Assembly: GCF_030063355.1 (NCBI RefSeq)
Contig: NZ_JASISZ010000003.1
Coordinates: 62,001 to 126,000, forward strand
Length of the DNA: 64,000 nucleotides
From: Streptomyces sp. PH10-H1
Lineage (GTDB): Bacteria; Actinomycetota; Actinomycetes; Streptomycetales; Streptomycetaceae
Direction of reading: 5' to 3'
Part shown: positions 44,474 to 56,024 of the stretch, piece after piece
Layout: each line of letters starts with the position of its first letter
Position numbering within the stretch: the stretch's first letter is position 1
Notes under the pieces: generated by a model
Databases searched by the model: none
What the model was told of the DNA's origin: nothing
Seen by the model: the letters and a program-made list of their open reading frames with translations, nothing else
Program-made: the position numbers and the translations under genes

Positions 44474-44902
44474 TCAGCGCACCGAGAAGCGGATGATGTC
44501 CTTCACGAACGGGATGTCCAGGATCGGCTCCGGCTGCGCCATCAGCGCCAGCAGCACGATGGTCGTACCGAGCAGCGCATACGTGATCACGTCGGTGAAA
44601 CGGCTGCGCACGGCCAGCATCCCGACCGACGGCAGCGCCCACCGCAGCACGGCGCCCAGCAGCAGCATGGCCCCGATGAGCACCGTGCCCGCCCGGAAGT
44701 GATCGGCCGCGGTCAGGATCAGGCCGAGCACGACCCCGCCGAGCACGACCAGGATCGGCCACTGCCGGGCCGGGGCGGAGGCGTCCTTGCCCGCCGCCCT
44801 GCCGCCGCCCTCGGGGCGCGCGGTGGTACGCGTGAACAGCGCGTGGCGGTGGGCGCGGGGAGTCCCCGCGCCCGTCTCTCCGTGCTCCGGCTCAGCCGGC
44901 AT
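44474..44902 (-). CDS. DUF3017 membrane protein
   Basis: The 142-residue protein has a charged N-terminal part of about 50 residues and then three or four short helices ([60 protein letters not shown]), ending [14 protein letters not shown]3017 genes usually lie after folD in actinobacteria, as here. Its start overlaps the end of folD by 11 bases, so it is translated with it. The function is unknown. Confidence 0.88.
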   Translation of the reverse strand: MPAEPEHGETGAGTPRAHRHALFTRTTARPEGGGRAAGKDASAPARQWPILVVLGGVVLGLILTAADHFRAGTVLIGAMLLLGAVLRWALPSVGMLAVRSRFTDVITYALLGTTIVLLALMAQPEPILDIPFVKDIIRFSVR

Positions 44903-45770
44903 GGCCCGCAGCCGAGCCCTCGGCCGCACGCTCGGCCGCCTCGACGACATTCGCCAGCAGCAGCGCCCGGGTCATCGGGCCGACGCCCCCGGGGTTCGGC
45001 GAGATCCAGGCGGCGACCTCGGCCACACCCGGGTGCACATCGCCGACGATCTTGCCGTCCCCGTCCCGGCTGACACCGACGTCCAGCACGGCCGCGCCCG
45101 GCTTGACGTCCTCGGGCTTGATGATGTTCGGCACACCGGCCGCCGCCACGATGATGTCGGCCTGCCTGAGCTGCGCCGACAGGTCACGGGTGCCGGTGTG
45201 GCACTGGGTGACGGTGGCGTTCTCGGACTTGCGGGTCAGCAGCAGCGGGATCGACCGGCCCACGGTGATACCGCGGCCGACGACCACGACATGCGCGCCG
45301 TTGATCTCCACGTTGTGGTGGCGCAGCAGCTGGACGATGCCGTTCGGGGTGCACGGCAGCGGACCGGTCTCGTTCAGTACGAGGCGGCCCAGGCTCATCG
45401 GGTGCAGGCCGTCGGCGTCCTTGTCGGGGTCCATCAGCTCCAGGACCCGGTTGGTGTCGATGCCCTTGGGCAGCGGAAGCTGGACGATGTAACCGGTGCA
45501 CTCCGGGTTCGCGTTCAGCTCCCGCACGACCGCCTCGATCTCCTCCTGAGTGGCGGTGTCGGGCAGTTCGCGCTGGATCGAGCCGATGCCGACCTGCGCA
45601 CAGTCGCGGTGCTTGCCCGCGACATACCATTTGCTGCCCGGATCCTCACCGACCAGCAGGGTGCCAAGACCGGGCACGATGCCCCGGGCCTTGAGCGACG
45701 CCACGCGGGACGTGAGATCGGACTTGATCGCGGCCGCAGTGGCCTTGCCGTCGAGAATCTGCGCAGTCAT
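44892..45770 (-). CDS. folD: Bifunctional methylenetetrahydrofolate dehydrogenase/cyclohydrolase
   Basis: The 292-residue enzyme interconverts methylene-, methenyl- and 10-formyl-tetrahydrofolate, providing formyl groups for purine synthesis by the nearby purN and purH genes. The cyclohydrolase site has Tyr49 and Lys53 in [11 protein letters not shown]; further blocks are [26 protein letters not shown], the nucleotide loop [16 protein letters not shown] and [13 protein letters not shown]. The ATG at 45770 has a GGGG just before it. It is divergent from the RDD gene and coupled to DUF3017. Confidence 0.96.
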   Translation of the reverse strand: MTAQILDGKATAAAIKSDLTSRVASLKARGIVPGLGTLLVGEDPGSKWYVAGKHRDCAQVGIGSIQRELPDTATQEEIEAVVRELNANPECTGYIVQLPLPKGIDTNRVLELMDPDKDADGLHPMSLGRLVLNETGPLPCTPNGIVQLLRHHNVEINGAHVVVVGRGITVGRSIPLLLTRKSENATVTQCHTGTRDLSAQLRQADIIVAAAGVPNIIKPEDVKPGAAVLDVGVSRDGDGKIVGDVHPGVAEVAAWISPNPGGVGPMTRALLLANVVEAAERAAEGSAAGHAG

Positions 45771-45944
45771 GGCCCCATCTTTCCGGATGGGGTGTCCCAC
45801 CGACGAATCCGGGCCGCCGACCGGGCCGCCCCGGACCCCGCTCAGGTCCGCCGCCACCGTGCGCCTTGCGCTGTTGCCGCCGCGAGCACGACGATGTGCC
45901 CCTGCGTCCCCACGCTCCACGTCCCCGCTCGGAGGAAACCGCAC

Positions 45945-46580
45945 GTGAGCTATCCACCAGGCCCCAACAATCCGTACATCCAGCCGCCGCAGCAGCCCCA
46001 GCCCCCGCAGGGGTACGGCTATCCGCAGCAGCCGCCGTTTCCGCAGCAGCAGAACTACGGCCAGTACGGATACCCGCAGGGCGGCGGGCTGCCGCCCGGT
46101 ATGCCGCCGCTGGCGAGCTGGGGCGCGCGCCTCGGCGCGACGCTGCTCGACTTCCTGTTCTTCGGCCTGGTGCCGTTCGGCCTGCTCATGGCCGGCTACG
46201 TCAAGTTCCTCCGCGTGTTCATCGACGCCACCGACCAGTGCGACGCGAGCGGCCGCGGCTACTGCCCCACCCCCGCCATGCCGGGCAGCGCCCTCACGCT
46301 GATCGCCATCGGCAGCATTTTGAGCCTCCTCGGCACCCTGTGGCTGTGCTACCGGGAGGGCTCCACCGGCCAGACCCCGGGCAAGAAGATCGTCGGCATC
46401 CACGTGCTGCGTGAGGCCGACGGCCAGGTGCTCGGCTTCGGGATGGCCTTCGTCCGCCGGCTGTGCCACGCGGTCGACGGCATGGCCTGCTACATCGGCT
46501 ACTTGTGGCCGCTGTGGGACGAGAAGAACCAGACCTTCGCCGACAAGATCATCCACACGGTCGTGGTGAAGCGCCCGTAA
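45945..46580 (+). CDS. RDD-family membrane protein
   Basis: The 211-residue protein has a Pro/Gln/Gly/Tyr-rich N-terminus of about 55 residues (starting [20 protein letters not shown]). The RDD domain follows: [20 protein letters not shown] with the R..D pattern, a second helix [34 protein letters not shown], and [11 protein letters not shown] at the end. The function of RDD proteins is not well known; some act in solute transport. The GTG at 45945 follows GGAGG by nine bases. It converges with purH across a strong terminator. Confidence 0.9.
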   Translation: MSYPPGPNNPYIQPPQQPQPPQGYGYPQQPPFPQQQNYGQYGYPQGGGLPPGMPPLASWGARLGATLLDFLFFGLVPFGLLMAGYVKFLRVFIDATDQCDASGRGYCPTPAMPGSALTLIAIGSILSLLGTLWLCYREGSTGQTPGKKIVGIHVLREADGQVLGFGMAFVRRLCHAVDGMACYIGYLWPLWDEKNQTFADKIIHTVVVKRP

Positions 46581-46586
46581 CCGGCG

Positions 46587-46618
46587 ACGGCCCGCACTCC
46601 CGAGGGAGTGCGGGCCGT
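46587..46618. terminator. Bidirectional terminator between RDD gene and purH
   Basis: A perfect 14-base stem (46587-46600 with 46605-46618, arm ACGGCCCGCACTCC) closes on the loop CGAG. It lies seven bases after the RDD stop and about 50 bases after the purH stop on the opposite strand. Confidence 0.88.
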
Positions 46619-46670
46619 TCCATGTCCGGGTGTCATACGGCCGAGCGTCGTCACACGGCCGCGCGCCGGG

Positions 46671-48233
<1,563 letters not shown>

Positions 48234-48240
48234 GCCGCCC

Positions 48241-48867
48241 TCAAACATGTTGCAGCAATACCTTTCGTCCCTCAATGCGATACCCGTCGCGAGCCAGCCG
48301 CCCCACGACGTCGACGAGCAGCCCTCGCTCGACTTCCTTGATGCGCTCATGGAGCGCTTCCTCCGTGTCATCCGGCTCGATGACCACCACCCCCTGGGCG
48401 ATGATCGGGCCGGTATCGACGCCGTCGTCGACGAAGTGCACGGTGCAGCCCGTCACCTTCGCGCCGTACGCGAGTGCGTCCCTGACGCCATGGGCGCCGG
48501 GGAAGCTCGGCAGCAGCGCGGGATGCGTATTGACGAACCGTCCCCCGAACCGCGCGAGGAACTCCTCCCCCACGATCTTCATGAAACCGGCCGAGACCAC
48601 CAGGTCCGGCTCGTACTCCGCCGTGGCCTCCGCGAGCGCGCGGTCCCAGCCGGCCCGGTCCGCGTAGTCCTTCACCTTCACCACGAACACCGGCAGCCCG
48701 GCCCGCTCGGCCCGCTCCAGACCGGCGATGCCCTCGCGGTCCGCGCCGACGGCCACGATCCGCGCGCCGTACGCGGGATCGCCCTCGATCACGTCGAGCA
48801 GCGCCTGCAGATTCGTCCCGGAACCGGAGACGAGGACGACAAGACGAGCCGGGGTTTGCGCAGCCAC
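48241..48867 (-). CDS. purN: Phosphoribosylglycinamide formyltransferase
   Basis: The 208-residue enzyme formylates GAR in purine synthesis. Signatures are the start [46 protein letters not shown], and the active site [21 protein letters not shown] followed by [19 protein letters not shown]. The GTG at 48867 fits the usual length; the frame continues to 49107 but codes for nothing plausible there. A GAGAGAG run lies about 10-17 bases before the start. purH follows directly. Confidence 0.95.
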   Translation of the reverse strand: MAAQTPARLVVLVSGSGTNLQALLDVIEGDPAYGARIVAVGADREGIAGLERAERAGLPVFVVKVKDYADRAGWDRALAEATAEYEPDLVVSAGFMKIVGEEFLARFGGRFVNTHPALLPSFPGAHGVRDALAYGAKVTGCTVHFVDDGVDTGPIIAQGVVVIEPDDTEEALHERIKEVERGLLVDVVGRLARDGYRIEGRKVLLQHV

Positions 48868-49094
48868 TGGCGGGGCTCTCTCTCGAGTCCGTGCGGATTT
48901 GGAGGATCGTACGAGCCGAGGGCCCCCGAGATTCCAGGGAACCCTACGAGGCCGCCGACCGTCAGCAACGATACCGGCACGCGAAGGTCCCCCCACGGGA
49001 CGGGGGAGCGCGCGGACGGTAGCGTCTGCCGGAGGAACGGCAATCGCGCGCCCAGCGCGTGACGCATCCGACATGAGGAGTCGACGGCAAGGGG

Positions 49095-49865
49095 ATGGCG
49101 CAACCAATCATGAGCAGCGGACCGATCATCATCGCGCTGCGTGCGCCCGAGGGCGAACAGCAGGACAACCCGTTCGCCCCGCCGCCCGAAGGTGCCCCCG
49201 AAAAGCCGTGGCAGCCGAGGCGCCCCGACGGCGCGCCCGAAGGCGACGACGGATCCGACCGGCCCGAGGACGGCACCCCGCCCCCGCCGCCGGTCTGGGG
49301 CGGCCAGTGGAGCAACCAGCAGCCCGGCCGCCAGGACGGCTTCGGCAACCGCCCCACCGGCCCGGACACCCCTCCCGGCGGCAGCCCGCAGCCCACCGGC
49401 CCACGGTTCGACCCCACCGACCCCGCCCAGCGCCGCTCGCGCTACGCACTGGTCTGCGGCGGCTGGGGCCTGATCTTCGCGATCCTCGGATGGACCGAGA
49501 TCGCCCTGCTCCTCGGCGCCCTCGCCCTCTACTGGGGGATCAGCGCCCTGCGCATGAAGCCCGAGGACCGCGCCGCCGCCCGCGCCGAGGCCGTGGCGGC
49601 CCTCGCCGAATCCGGCGCCGACACCGGCCCCCGCCCCACCCCGACCGCCGGCCCCGCCTCCCAGCGCTCCTTCGCCGCGGCCGCCTGGAGCGGCATCATC
49701 ACCAGCGGCGTCGCCCTCGCCATCGTCGCCACCAGCTTCACCTTCCAGTTCGTCTACGAGGACTACTACACCTGCAAACGCGACGCCCTCACCACCCCCG
49801 CCGGCGACGCCTGCCGCGACCTCCTCCCCAAACCCCTCCGCCCCATCCTCGACACCCGCGGCTAA
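49095..49865 (+). CDS. Membrane protein with Pro-rich N-terminus
   Basis: The 256-residue protein starts with a Pro/Gly/Asp-rich cytoplasmic region of about 115 residues. Two close helices follow (YALVCGGWGLIFAILGWTEI, ALLLGALALYWGISALRM), then an Ala-rich linker, another helix (GIITSGVALAIVATSFTFQF) and a short outer tail with two cysteines (TCKRDAL, ACRDLLPK). Proteins of this kind lie next to purN in streptomycetes as I recall; no function is known. ATG at 49095 after AAGGGG was preferred to the ATG at 49110. Confidence 0.75.
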   Translation: MAQPIMSSGPIIIALRAPEGEQQDNPFAPPPEGAPEKPWQPRRPDGAPEGDDGSDRPEDGTPPPPPVWGGQWSNQQPGRQDGFGNRPTGPDTPPGGSPQPTGPRFDPTDPAQRRSRYALVCGGWGLIFAILGWTEIALLLGALALYWGISALRMKPEDRAAARAEAVAALAESGADTGPRPTPTAGPASQRSFAAAAWSGIITSGVALAIVATSFTFQFVYEDYYTCKRDALTTPAGDACRDLLPKPLRPILDTRG

Positions 49866-50257
49866 CCGCCTCCGGCGGGGTGGGGGCACGTCGGCGCCAC
49901 TGCGCCTGCGGCGGGCGAGGGTACGTCGGCGCCCGCGGCGGGGGTGAACGCACGCCAGCGCCTGCGGCGAGCTGTTCCCCATCCGCCCGCTCATTTCCGG
50001 CCCGGGCGTCGGTGCCGGCCGGCCCGTGGCACCTGCGGTGAGCCGCGCCGCCCACCCGTCAACCCACGGTGGGTATGCATCGGAGCCCGCCGGCCCCGCA
50101 GTCAACGAGCCGACCGGAGGGGGACGGGGCCGTAGGGGTGGGGGTTCGAAATGCTGCCGAGCTATTTGATGGGCCGCCTGGAACGTAAAGAGGCGATTTC
50201 GAACCCCCGCCCCGGAGGACCCGGCCCCCGGACCGAAGACCCCCGGGCGCCAGCCCG
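49866..50257. other. Convergent intergenic region with repeats and a structured inverted repeat
   Basis: Between the two convergent membrane-protein genes lie 392 bases without a gene. 49866-49975 contains loosely repeated TGCGCCTGCGGCGGGCG / GTACGTCGGCGCC units; 50140-50208 holds a perfect 13-base inverted repeat described separately. Position suggests a 3' region. Confidence 0.6.
50140..50208. repeat. 13-base inverted repeat enclosing an AT-richer structured segment
   Basis: GGGGGTTCGAAAT (50140-50152) and ATTTCGAACCCCC (50196-50208) are perfect complements. The 43 bases between contain CGCCT (50175-50179) and AGGCG (50191-50195), which pair next to the outer stem, leaving loops that are unusually AT-rich for this genome. 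It could be a small structured RNA, a terminator of unusual form, or a short inverted-repeat element. It does not fit a tRNA. Confidence 0.5.
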
Positions 50258-51898
50258 TCAGGCCGGCGGATCCGGTGGTAGCGGCGGGGTGGTCGGCATC
50301 GGCGGGCAGGCCGGCGGGAGTTCACCCGGCATCTGCATGAGCTCGATCCAGCGATCGGCCCGATCCGCCTCGCCCAAAGGCGCAACCACCGACAAAGTCG
50401 CAGGCACCGGCACCGGAACCGGAACCGCCACCGCCGCCACCGCCTCACCCCCCGACCGCCGCCAAGAAACAACCCGCACCAACGCGGCCCGCGCCCCCGC
50501 CCGTACGGCCACCCACCGCTCCCCCCAGGACACCGGATCGTCCGGAACCCGCACATGCCACCACCGCACCCCGAGCGCCCCCGGCACCCCGACCAGTGCC
50601 GTCCACCCCAGCGCCGCACCCCCCGTGGCCCACCACACCGGTCCGAAGGCGGCGAGCGTGGCGGAGCCGATCGGACCGGCGGACCAGCCGGCGAGAAGGG
50701 CCAGTGCGGCGCCGCAACCGAGCGCGGCGAGTCCGGCGACGACGGCGGCTCGTGCGGGTCGCCACGACCCGGAGGCGGCGGCGCCCCCCACCAGCCAGGC
50801 GACCGTCACCCCGGCAAGCACCGGCAGGCCAAGCACCGCCCAGCCGAGAGACGTACCGGCGCCGGGCGCCGGAAGCGCGGCAAGGAGCGGAAAGTTCGGC
50901 AGGACGGGGACGGGGACGGGGACGCGGTAGCCGGACGACCCGGCGGGAGCCACAACGCTGCCGGCGCCGATCACGAACCCGGGCCCGAGCGCGTAGGACG
51001 CACCCCACACCGCAACGTTCGGCACCAGCGCCAGAGCGACCAGCAGCACCGCGCACCGGCCCGAAAGCGGCGCGCTGAGCTGCGTAAACGCGTGCCCGGC
51101 CAGTCGGGCGTGCCATACGAGCGAAGCGGCGCCGAGCAGCGCCCCGCCGCCGACGAGTACGGCGGCTGCGGCCGCGCCGGCGCGGAGCGCGGCCGTGACA
51201 CCGCCCTCCGGCGGCGACAGCCATCGCGGCAACGGACGTTCGTCGAACCGGCGGCGCACGAAACGGGGCAGTTCGATCATCGGCCGGCCGCACGCGGACC
51301 ACGCTCCGGCCGCGACCGCGAGCACCGCGACGACCGGCAGGTGCAGCACGGCGCTCAGCGGGTCGCCGCGCACCTGACCGTAGGAGGAGGCGTAGAGGAC
51401 GACGGCCACGCCGACCAGCAGATATCCGGCGACGAGCCACCCCGCGGCGGCAGCCGCGACCCGCGACACCGGCCGAACGGAGGCAGCAGCCCCCTCAACG
51501 TCACCGGCGTCACCACCCTCGCCGCCTTCGCCACCGTCACCCTCCACCCGCGCGACCGCGTGCCCGGCAGCCCGGTACAGCAGATATGCGGGCAATGCGA
51601 CCAGCAGCAGGGGCGTCACGCCGATCGGCGCCGGAACGCCGGACAGCGTGTCGGACCGTACGAGGTCGGCGCCGTGCGCGAGGAGCCACAGGTCGGCGGC
51701 GATACGGAGGGCCCCGTCGAGCCCGCTGTCCGGGAACGGCGAGGTGATCCACAGGAACAGGACGGTGACGGCGAGCGCCCCGAGCCCGAGCGCGGCGGCG
51801 ACCACCCCACCGCTGAACGCGGCGGCAGCCGCGGACGCTCGGCGGGCGTCAGTTCCTCGCTCGGGCAACGCGGTGATGCGGTCGGTCATTTGAGTCAC
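50258..51898 (-). CDS. DUF6350 polytopic membrane protein
   Basis: The 546-residue protein has ten or more hydrophobic helices (for example SGGVVAAALGLGALAVTVLF, GVTPLLLVALPAYLLYRAAG, ARAAVVAGLAALGCGAALAL). A soluble loop holds RRRFDERPLPRWL, and the C-terminal tail is Pro-rich. DUF6350 proteins are usual in streptomycetes beside sucCD; the function is unknown, though some databases link them to cell division. Two VP-repeat tracts come from six-base GGGGAC and GGAACC repeats near 50905-50925 and 50405-50435. The start is taken as GTG 51898 (MTQMTD); ATG 51889 is also possible. Confidence 0.82.
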   Translation of the reverse strand: MTQMTDRITALPERGTDARRASAAAAAFSGGVVAAALGLGALAVTVLFLWITSPFPDSGLDGALRIAADLWLLAHGADLVRSDTLSGVPAPIGVTPLLLVALPAYLLYRAAGHAVARVEGDGGEGGEGGDAGDVEGAAASVRPVSRVAAAAAGWLVAGYLLVGVAVVLYASSYGQVRGDPLSAVLHLPVVAVLAVAAGAWSACGRPMIELPRFVRRRFDERPLPRWLSPPEGGVTAALRAGAAAAAVLVGGGALLGAASLVWHARLAGHAFTQLSAPLSGRCAVLLVALALVPNVAVWGASYALGPGFVIGAGSVVAPAGSSGYRVPVPVPVLPNFPLLAALPAPGAGTSLGWAVLGLPVLAGVTVAWLVGGAAASGSWRPARAAVVAGLAALGCGAALALLAGWSAGPIGSATLAAFGPVWWATGGAALGWTALVGVPGALGVRWWHVRVPDDPVSWGERWVAVRAGARAALVRVVSWRRSGGEAVAAVAVPVPVPVPATLSVVAPLGEADRADRWIELMQMPGELPPACPPMPTTPPLPPDPPA

Positions 51899-52047
51899 GT
51901 CGACCCATGCTGCCAAGACACACCCGTTTTGCCCCGGCAACGCGCGAATGGTCGTTGTGTAGCGCAATATAGCTCTATGCGTCTTTTCACACAATCGTGC
52001 GTACAGGGATCCGAAGGCGGTCGGGACGGCTGTGTGAGGTCGGGCAC
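51899..52047. other. Divergent promoter region between DUF6350 and sigma-like genes
   Basis: This 149-base gap is AT-richer than its surroundings (GCAATATAGCTCTATGCGTC at 51962-51981) and should carry promoters for both genes. TATAGCTCTATG-type sequences offer possible -10 boxes, but I cannot choose one. Confidence 0.4.
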
Positions 52048-53592
52048 GTGACGGCTCCGAAGCGGGCCGCTGCCCCCAAACCGCAACCGCCCCCGTGCCC
52101 CGAGCCCCGCGCATCGGCGAAGCGCCGCCCAGCGCCGCCCACGGCCACCCCGTCATCGACCACCACTTCCCCCGAACCCCGAAAGCGACGCAAACCACCC
52201 GCCGAGCGAGGCGCGGGCCTGGCACCCCGGGTGGGCGGCACGGCCACAACACCGAGCGCGGCCGGCGCGACGGGTACGGGCGGGAACGCCCCCACGCACG
52301 GTCCGAACGCCCCCGCAGCCAAGGGCCCCGAGAATGGCGCAGTCGCCGAGCGCAGCACACTGCCCCCCACGCAACCCGCCACCACCCCCGTACCAGCGTC
52401 GGAACCGGTCGTCGCACCCGCACCGAAACCCAGCGGCACCCGCACGACCGCCCCCGTGGCGACCCACACGGCGGCCCCCTCGGCGGCCCCCTCGACAGTC
52501 CAGGCGACCACCGCCGCGCGGCGTGAACAGCCGCCGGCAAAGGTTCGGAAGGCCGTCGGACCCGACGCGGCACTGAGCGGCACCGTGCTCACGGCGGCGG
52601 AGCCGACGGCGGCGCCGGCCGAGAAGGCTGAGGAGGCTGAGGAGGCCGCGAGGGTGTCGAAGGCGGCGGAGACCGCCTTCGACGCCCTCTACACGCACAG
52701 CGCAGGCGACTTGGTGCGGCAGATGAACCTGCTGACCGGGAATCCGCGCTTCGCGCGGCATGCCGTGAAGCGTGCGTTCGATCTGGCGTGGCAGCGGTGG
52801 CCGGAGGTCGCGGTGGATCCGTATCCGGTCGGCTGGGTGCGGGCAGCGGCGTACGAGTACGCGTTCGCGCCGTGGCAGCGGTGGGTGCCGGGACGCCGGG
52901 CGCATCCACGGGCGGTGGCCCGGACGCGGCTCGGGCCTGACCAGGACCGGGCGCTACGGGCGGCGTTGCTGCGGCTGCCGTCTCCGAACCGGCAGGCGAT
53001 CCTGCTCTACGACGGGCTGGGGCTCGATCTGCCGGCGGCGGCCGCCGAGAGCGAGGCCAACACGGTGACGATGGCGAACCGGATCACCCGGGCACGTGCG
53101 GCGCTCATCGCGGCGGTCCCGGAACTGGGCGAGGAGGCACCGGCACGGCTGCACGCGATTCTCGCGGCGGGCTCCGACCCGGCGACGGCGTCGGCCCGGG
53201 TCCCCGCTGTTCCGGCCGTCCCCGCTGACCCGGCGGTCCTGACGGTCCCCGCGACCCGGGTCCGCGGGGCGAGCGAACGCGGCATGCGGCGCAGGACCCT
53301 GGCCGCGGTGGCGCTGACGGCTGTGATCGCCGGGGCCGCGGGAGTCGCGATGGTGGTGACGTCCGGCCATGGCATCGAGGCGCCGCCGCAACGCGCGCGG
53401 CCGATGTGGATGACAGCTCCACCCGCCGCCACGCCGGGGCAGGGCGTACCGGAGGCGGGCCGGATCGGCCGCGAGGTCGCCACCCCGCAGCATCCAGTCC
53501 GTCAGCATCCGGCCCGTCAGGATCCGGCCCCTGAGCCGCCGGCCTGGCTGCCGCGTCCGCCGGTCCATCCGCCGGCAGCGCCGGGCAACTGA
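52048..53592 (+). CDS. Sigma-factor-like protein with a membrane anchor and long disordered arm
   Basis: The 514-residue protein has a Pro/Ala/Thr-rich N-terminal arm of about 200 residues. A region 2-like domain follows at about 205-268 (ETAFDALYTHSAGDLVRQMN, AVKRAFDLAWQRWPEVAVDP, VRAAAYEYAF), then a region 4-like domain at 296-355 (ALLRLPSPNRQAILLYDGLG, NRITRARAALIAAVPEL). A basic segment RGMRRR, one helix at 417-438 (LAAVALTAVIAGAAGVAMVV) and a Pro-rich outer tail complete it. The order resembles an ECF sigma factor joined to an anti-sigma-like anchor. Key DNA-contact residues are weak, so it may be regulatory or degenerate. The GTG follows GAGG. Its function is unknown. Confidence 0.75.
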   Translation: MTAPKRAAAPKPQPPPCPEPRASAKRRPAPPTATPSSTTTSPEPRKRRKPPAERGAGLAPRVGGTATTPSAAGATGTGGNAPTHGPNAPAAKGPENGAVAERSTLPPTQPATTPVPASEPVVAPAPKPSGTRTTAPVATHTAAPSAAPSTVQATTAARREQPPAKVRKAVGPDAALSGTVLTAAEPTAAPAEKAEEAEEAARVSKAAETAFDALYTHSAGDLVRQMNLLTGNPRFARHAVKRAFDLAWQRWPEVAVDPYPVGWVRAAAYEYAFAPWQRWVPGRRAHPRAVARTRLGPDQDRALRAALLRLPSPNRQAILLYDGLGLDLPAAAAESEANTVTMANRITRARAALIAAVPELGEEAPARLHAILAAGSDPATASARVPAVPAVPADPAVLTVPATRVRGASERGMRRRTLAAVALTAVIAGAAGVAMVVTSGHGIEAPPQRARPMWMTAPPAATPGQGVPEAGRIGREVATPQHPVRQHPARQDPAPEPPAWLPRPPVHPPAAPGN

Positions 53593-53662
53593 CGAACGTC
53601 CCCGCCCGCTGGACGGCACGCCGCAGACGAAGTCCCGCAGAGCCGAACGTCACTGAACGCGA

Positions 53663-53697
53663 ACGCGGGCCCGCCCCCGAAGGGGACGAGCCCGCGT
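53663..53697. terminator. Terminator after sucCD
   Basis: Bases 53663-53678 and 53682-53697 pair over 16 positions; the two C/A positions become G-U pairs in the minus-strand RNA, which favours use by the sucCD transcript ending at 53735. The loop is three bases. Confidence 0.75.
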
Positions 53698-53734
53698 CGT
53701 CGCGCGAAACCACTCAGCTGTCAGCCGACAATCG

Positions 53735-54619
53735 TCAGCCCGCGAGAATGGCGCGCGCCAGGCGAGCCGTCTCCGACGGGGTCTTGCCGACCTGGACGCC
53801 TGCGGCCTCCAGGGCCTCCTTCTTCGCCTGGGCGGTGCCCGACGAACCGGAGACGATGGCGCCCGCGTGGCCCATGGTCTTGCCCTCGGGGGCCGTGAAG
53901 CCCGCGACGTAGCCGACGACCGGCTTCGTCACGTGGGCCTTGATGTAGTCCGCGGCCCGCTCCTCGGCGTCGCCACCGATCTCACCGATCATGACGATCA
54001 GGTCGGTGTCGGCGTCCGCCTCGAACGCGGCCAGCGCGTCGATGTGGGTGGTGCCGATGATCGGGTCGCCACCGATGCCGACGGCGGACGAGAAGCCGAG
54101 GTCACGCAGCTCGTACAGCATCTGGTACGTGAGCGTGCCGGACTTCGAGACCAGGCCGATGCGGCCCGGCTTCGTGATGTCGCCCGGGATGATGCCGGCG
54201 TTGGACTGGCCCGGCGTGATGAGACCGGGGCAGTTCGGGCCGATGATGCGGGTCTTGTTGCCCTTGGCGCCGGCGTGCGCCCAGAACGAGGCGGAGTCGT
54301 GCACCGTGATGCCCTCGGTGATCACGACGGCCAGGCCGATCTCGGCGTCGATCGCCTCGACGACGGCGTCCTTCGCGAACTTCGGCGGCACGAAGATGAC
54401 AGTGACATCGGCACCGGTCTTCTCGATGGCCTCGGCGACGGAGCCGAACACCGGCACCTCGGTGCCGTCGAAGTCGACGGTCGTGCCGGCCTTGCGCGGG
54501 TTGACGCCGCCAACGATGTTGGTGCCGTCCGCAAGCATGAGCTTGGTGTGCTTCATGCCCGTGGCGCCGGTCATCCCCTGGACGATGACCTTGCTTTCCT
54601 TGGTCAGGAAAATAGCCAT
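53735..54619 (-). CDS. sucD: Succinate-CoA ligase, alpha subunit
   Basis: The 294-residue subunit binds CoA and carries the phosphohistidine in the reversible conversion of succinyl-CoA to succinate with NTP formation. Motifs are [20 protein letters not shown] at the start, [40 protein letters not shown], and the active His in [15 protein letters not shown]. The ATG at 54619 lies 19 bases after the sucC stop. It ends in a hairpin terminator. Together with sdhCDAB and mdh it places three TCA-cycle steps in this window. Confidence 0.96.
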   Translation of the reverse strand: MAIFLTKESKVIVQGMTGATGMKHTKLMLADGTNIVGGVNPRKAGTTVDFDGTEVPVFGSVAEAIEKTGADVTVIFVPPKFAKDAVVEAIDAEIGLAVVITEGITVHDSASFWAHAGAKGNKTRIIGPNCPGLITPGQSNAGIIPGDITKPGRIGLVSKSGTLTYQMLYELRDLGFSSAVGIGGDPIIGTTHIDALAAFEADADTDLIVMIGEIGGDAEERAADYIKAHVTKPVVGYVAGFTAPEGKTMGHAGAIVSGSSGTAQAKKEALEAAGVQVGKTPSETARLARAILAG

Positions 54620-54638
54620 GGTGTGGTGACCTTGTCCC

Positions 54639-55814
54639 TTACTTCGCAGCCGCGAGCTCGGCGGCCTTGTCGGCCGCGCCGTCCATGGTGTCCACACGCT
54701 GTACGAGCGGGTGGTTGGCGTCGGTCAGGATCTTGCGACCCAGCTCCGCGTTGTTGCCGTCGAGACGGACGACCAGCGGCTTGCTGACGACCTCGCCCTT
54801 GGACTTGAGCAGCTCCAGGGCCTGGACGATGCCGTTGGCGACCTCGTCGCACGCGGTGATGCCACCGAAGACGTTGACGAAGACGGACTTGACGTCCGGG
54901 TCGCCGAGGATGATCTCGAGGCCGTTCGCCATGACCTCGGCGGAGGCGCCGCCACCGATGTCGAGGAAGTTGGCGGGCTTCACGCCGCCGTGCTTCTCAC
55001 CGGCGTACGCGACGACGTCAAGTGTGCTCATGACGAGACCCGCGCCGTTGCCGATGATGCCGACCTCGCCGTCGAGCTTGACGTAGTTGAGGTTCTTGGC
55101 CTTGGCCGCGGCCTCCAGCGGGTTGGCGGCGTCCTTGTCCTCAAGGGCCGCGTGGTCCGGCTGGCGGAACTCGGCGTTCTCGTCGAGGGACACCTTGCCG
55201 TCGAGCGCGATGATCTTGCCGTCACCGGACTTGATCAGCGGGTTGACCTCGACGAGGAGGGCGTCCTCCTTGATGAAGACGGTCCACAGCTTCTGCAGAA
55301 CGTCGGCCACCTGGCCGGCGATCTCGGCCGGGAACTTGGCCGCGGCGACGATCTCGGCGGCCTTCTCCGGGGTGCAGCCCTCGTTGGCGTCGACCGGAAT
55401 CTTGGCCAGCGCGTCGGGGTTCTCCTCCGCGACGATCTCGATCTCCACGCCGCCCTCTACGGACGCCATGGCGAGGAAGGTGCGGTTGGTGCGGTCCAGC
55501 AGGAAGGAGACGTAGTACTCCTCCGCGATGTCAGCGGTCTCGGCAAGCATCACCTTGTGGACCGTGTGGCCCTTGATGTCCATGCCGAGGATTGCGTCGG
55601 CCTTCGCGACCGCGTCATCCGGGTCGGAGGCGAGCTTCACGCCGCCGGCCTTGCCTCGGCCACCGACCTTGACCTGCGCCTTGACGACCGCACGGCCACC
55701 CAGACGCTCGGTCACCTCACGAGCCGCCTCGGGCGTCTCGATGACTTCACCGGCCAGCACCGGTACACCGTGCTTGGCGAAGAGATCCCTCGCCTGGTAC
55801 TCGAACAGGTCCAC
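54639..55814 (-). CDS. sucC: Succinate-CoA ligase, beta subunit
   Basis: The 391-residue ATP-grasp subunit binds nucleotide and succinate. It begins with [20 protein letters not shown], followed by [20 protein letters not shown] (nucleotide loop), [20 protein letters not shown] with metal-binding Glu and Asn, [20 protein letters not shown] and the C-terminal domain [20 protein letters not shown]. The GTG start follows AAGGA. It is the first gene of sucCD. Upstream, GTGAC-TACGCG-GTCAC at 55875-55890 is a possible control site. Confidence 0.96.
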   Translation of the reverse strand: MDLFEYQARDLFAKHGVPVLAGEVIETPEAAREVTERLGGRAVVKAQVKVGGRGKAGGVKLASDPDDAVAKADAILGMDIKGHTVHKVMLAETADIAEEYYVSFLLDRTNRTFLAMASVEGGVEIEIVAEENPDALAKIPVDANEGCTPEKAAEIVAAAKFPAEIAGQVADVLQKLWTVFIKEDALLVEVNPLIKSGDGKIIALDGKVSLDENAEFRQPDHAALEDKDAANPLEAAAKAKNLNYVKLDGEVGIIGNGAGLVMSTLDVVAYAGEKHGGVKPANFLDIGGGASAEVMANGLEIILGDPDVKSVFVNVFGGITACDEVANGIVQALELLKSKGEVVSKPLVVRLDGNNAELGRKILTDANHPLVQRVDTMDGAADKAAELAAAK

Positions 55815-55874
55815 GCGCGTCCGTCCTTGGTGATCGCGGTTTGTTTTCTGCGCGAACGTGCCGATACGGGAAGC

Positions 55875-55890
55875 GTGACTACGCGGTCAC
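55875..55890. promoter_or_regulatory. Inverted repeat upstream of sucC
   Basis: GTGAC and GTCAC form a perfect five-base inverted repeat with a six-base centre, 61-76 bases before the sucC start codon. It may be an operator; the protein is unknown. The arms are short and could arise by chance. Confidence 0.3.
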
Positions 55891-56024
55891 AAGGAGGGCG
55901 CACACGGTCACCGAAGTACGCGGCATGTCCGTCTCGCAGGTTATCCCCGTGGGCCGTAGGTCCCTAAATCGCAGGTCACATGTGAGCGGTGAGAACGGTC
56001 ACAGAGTGCATTGTCAGGCTCGCG

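Noticed and set aside
50140-50208. tRNA gene suggested by GGTTCGAAAT near the T-loop consensus
   Set aside because: There is no acceptor stem, anticodon loop or D-loop of the right size; the sequence is a simple long inverted repeat.
50387-50395. CACCGACAA, the complement of TTGTCGGTG, a damage-promoter element
   Set aside because: It lies inside the DUF6350 coding sequence and is followed at the right distance by TTTGGG, not TAnnnT.
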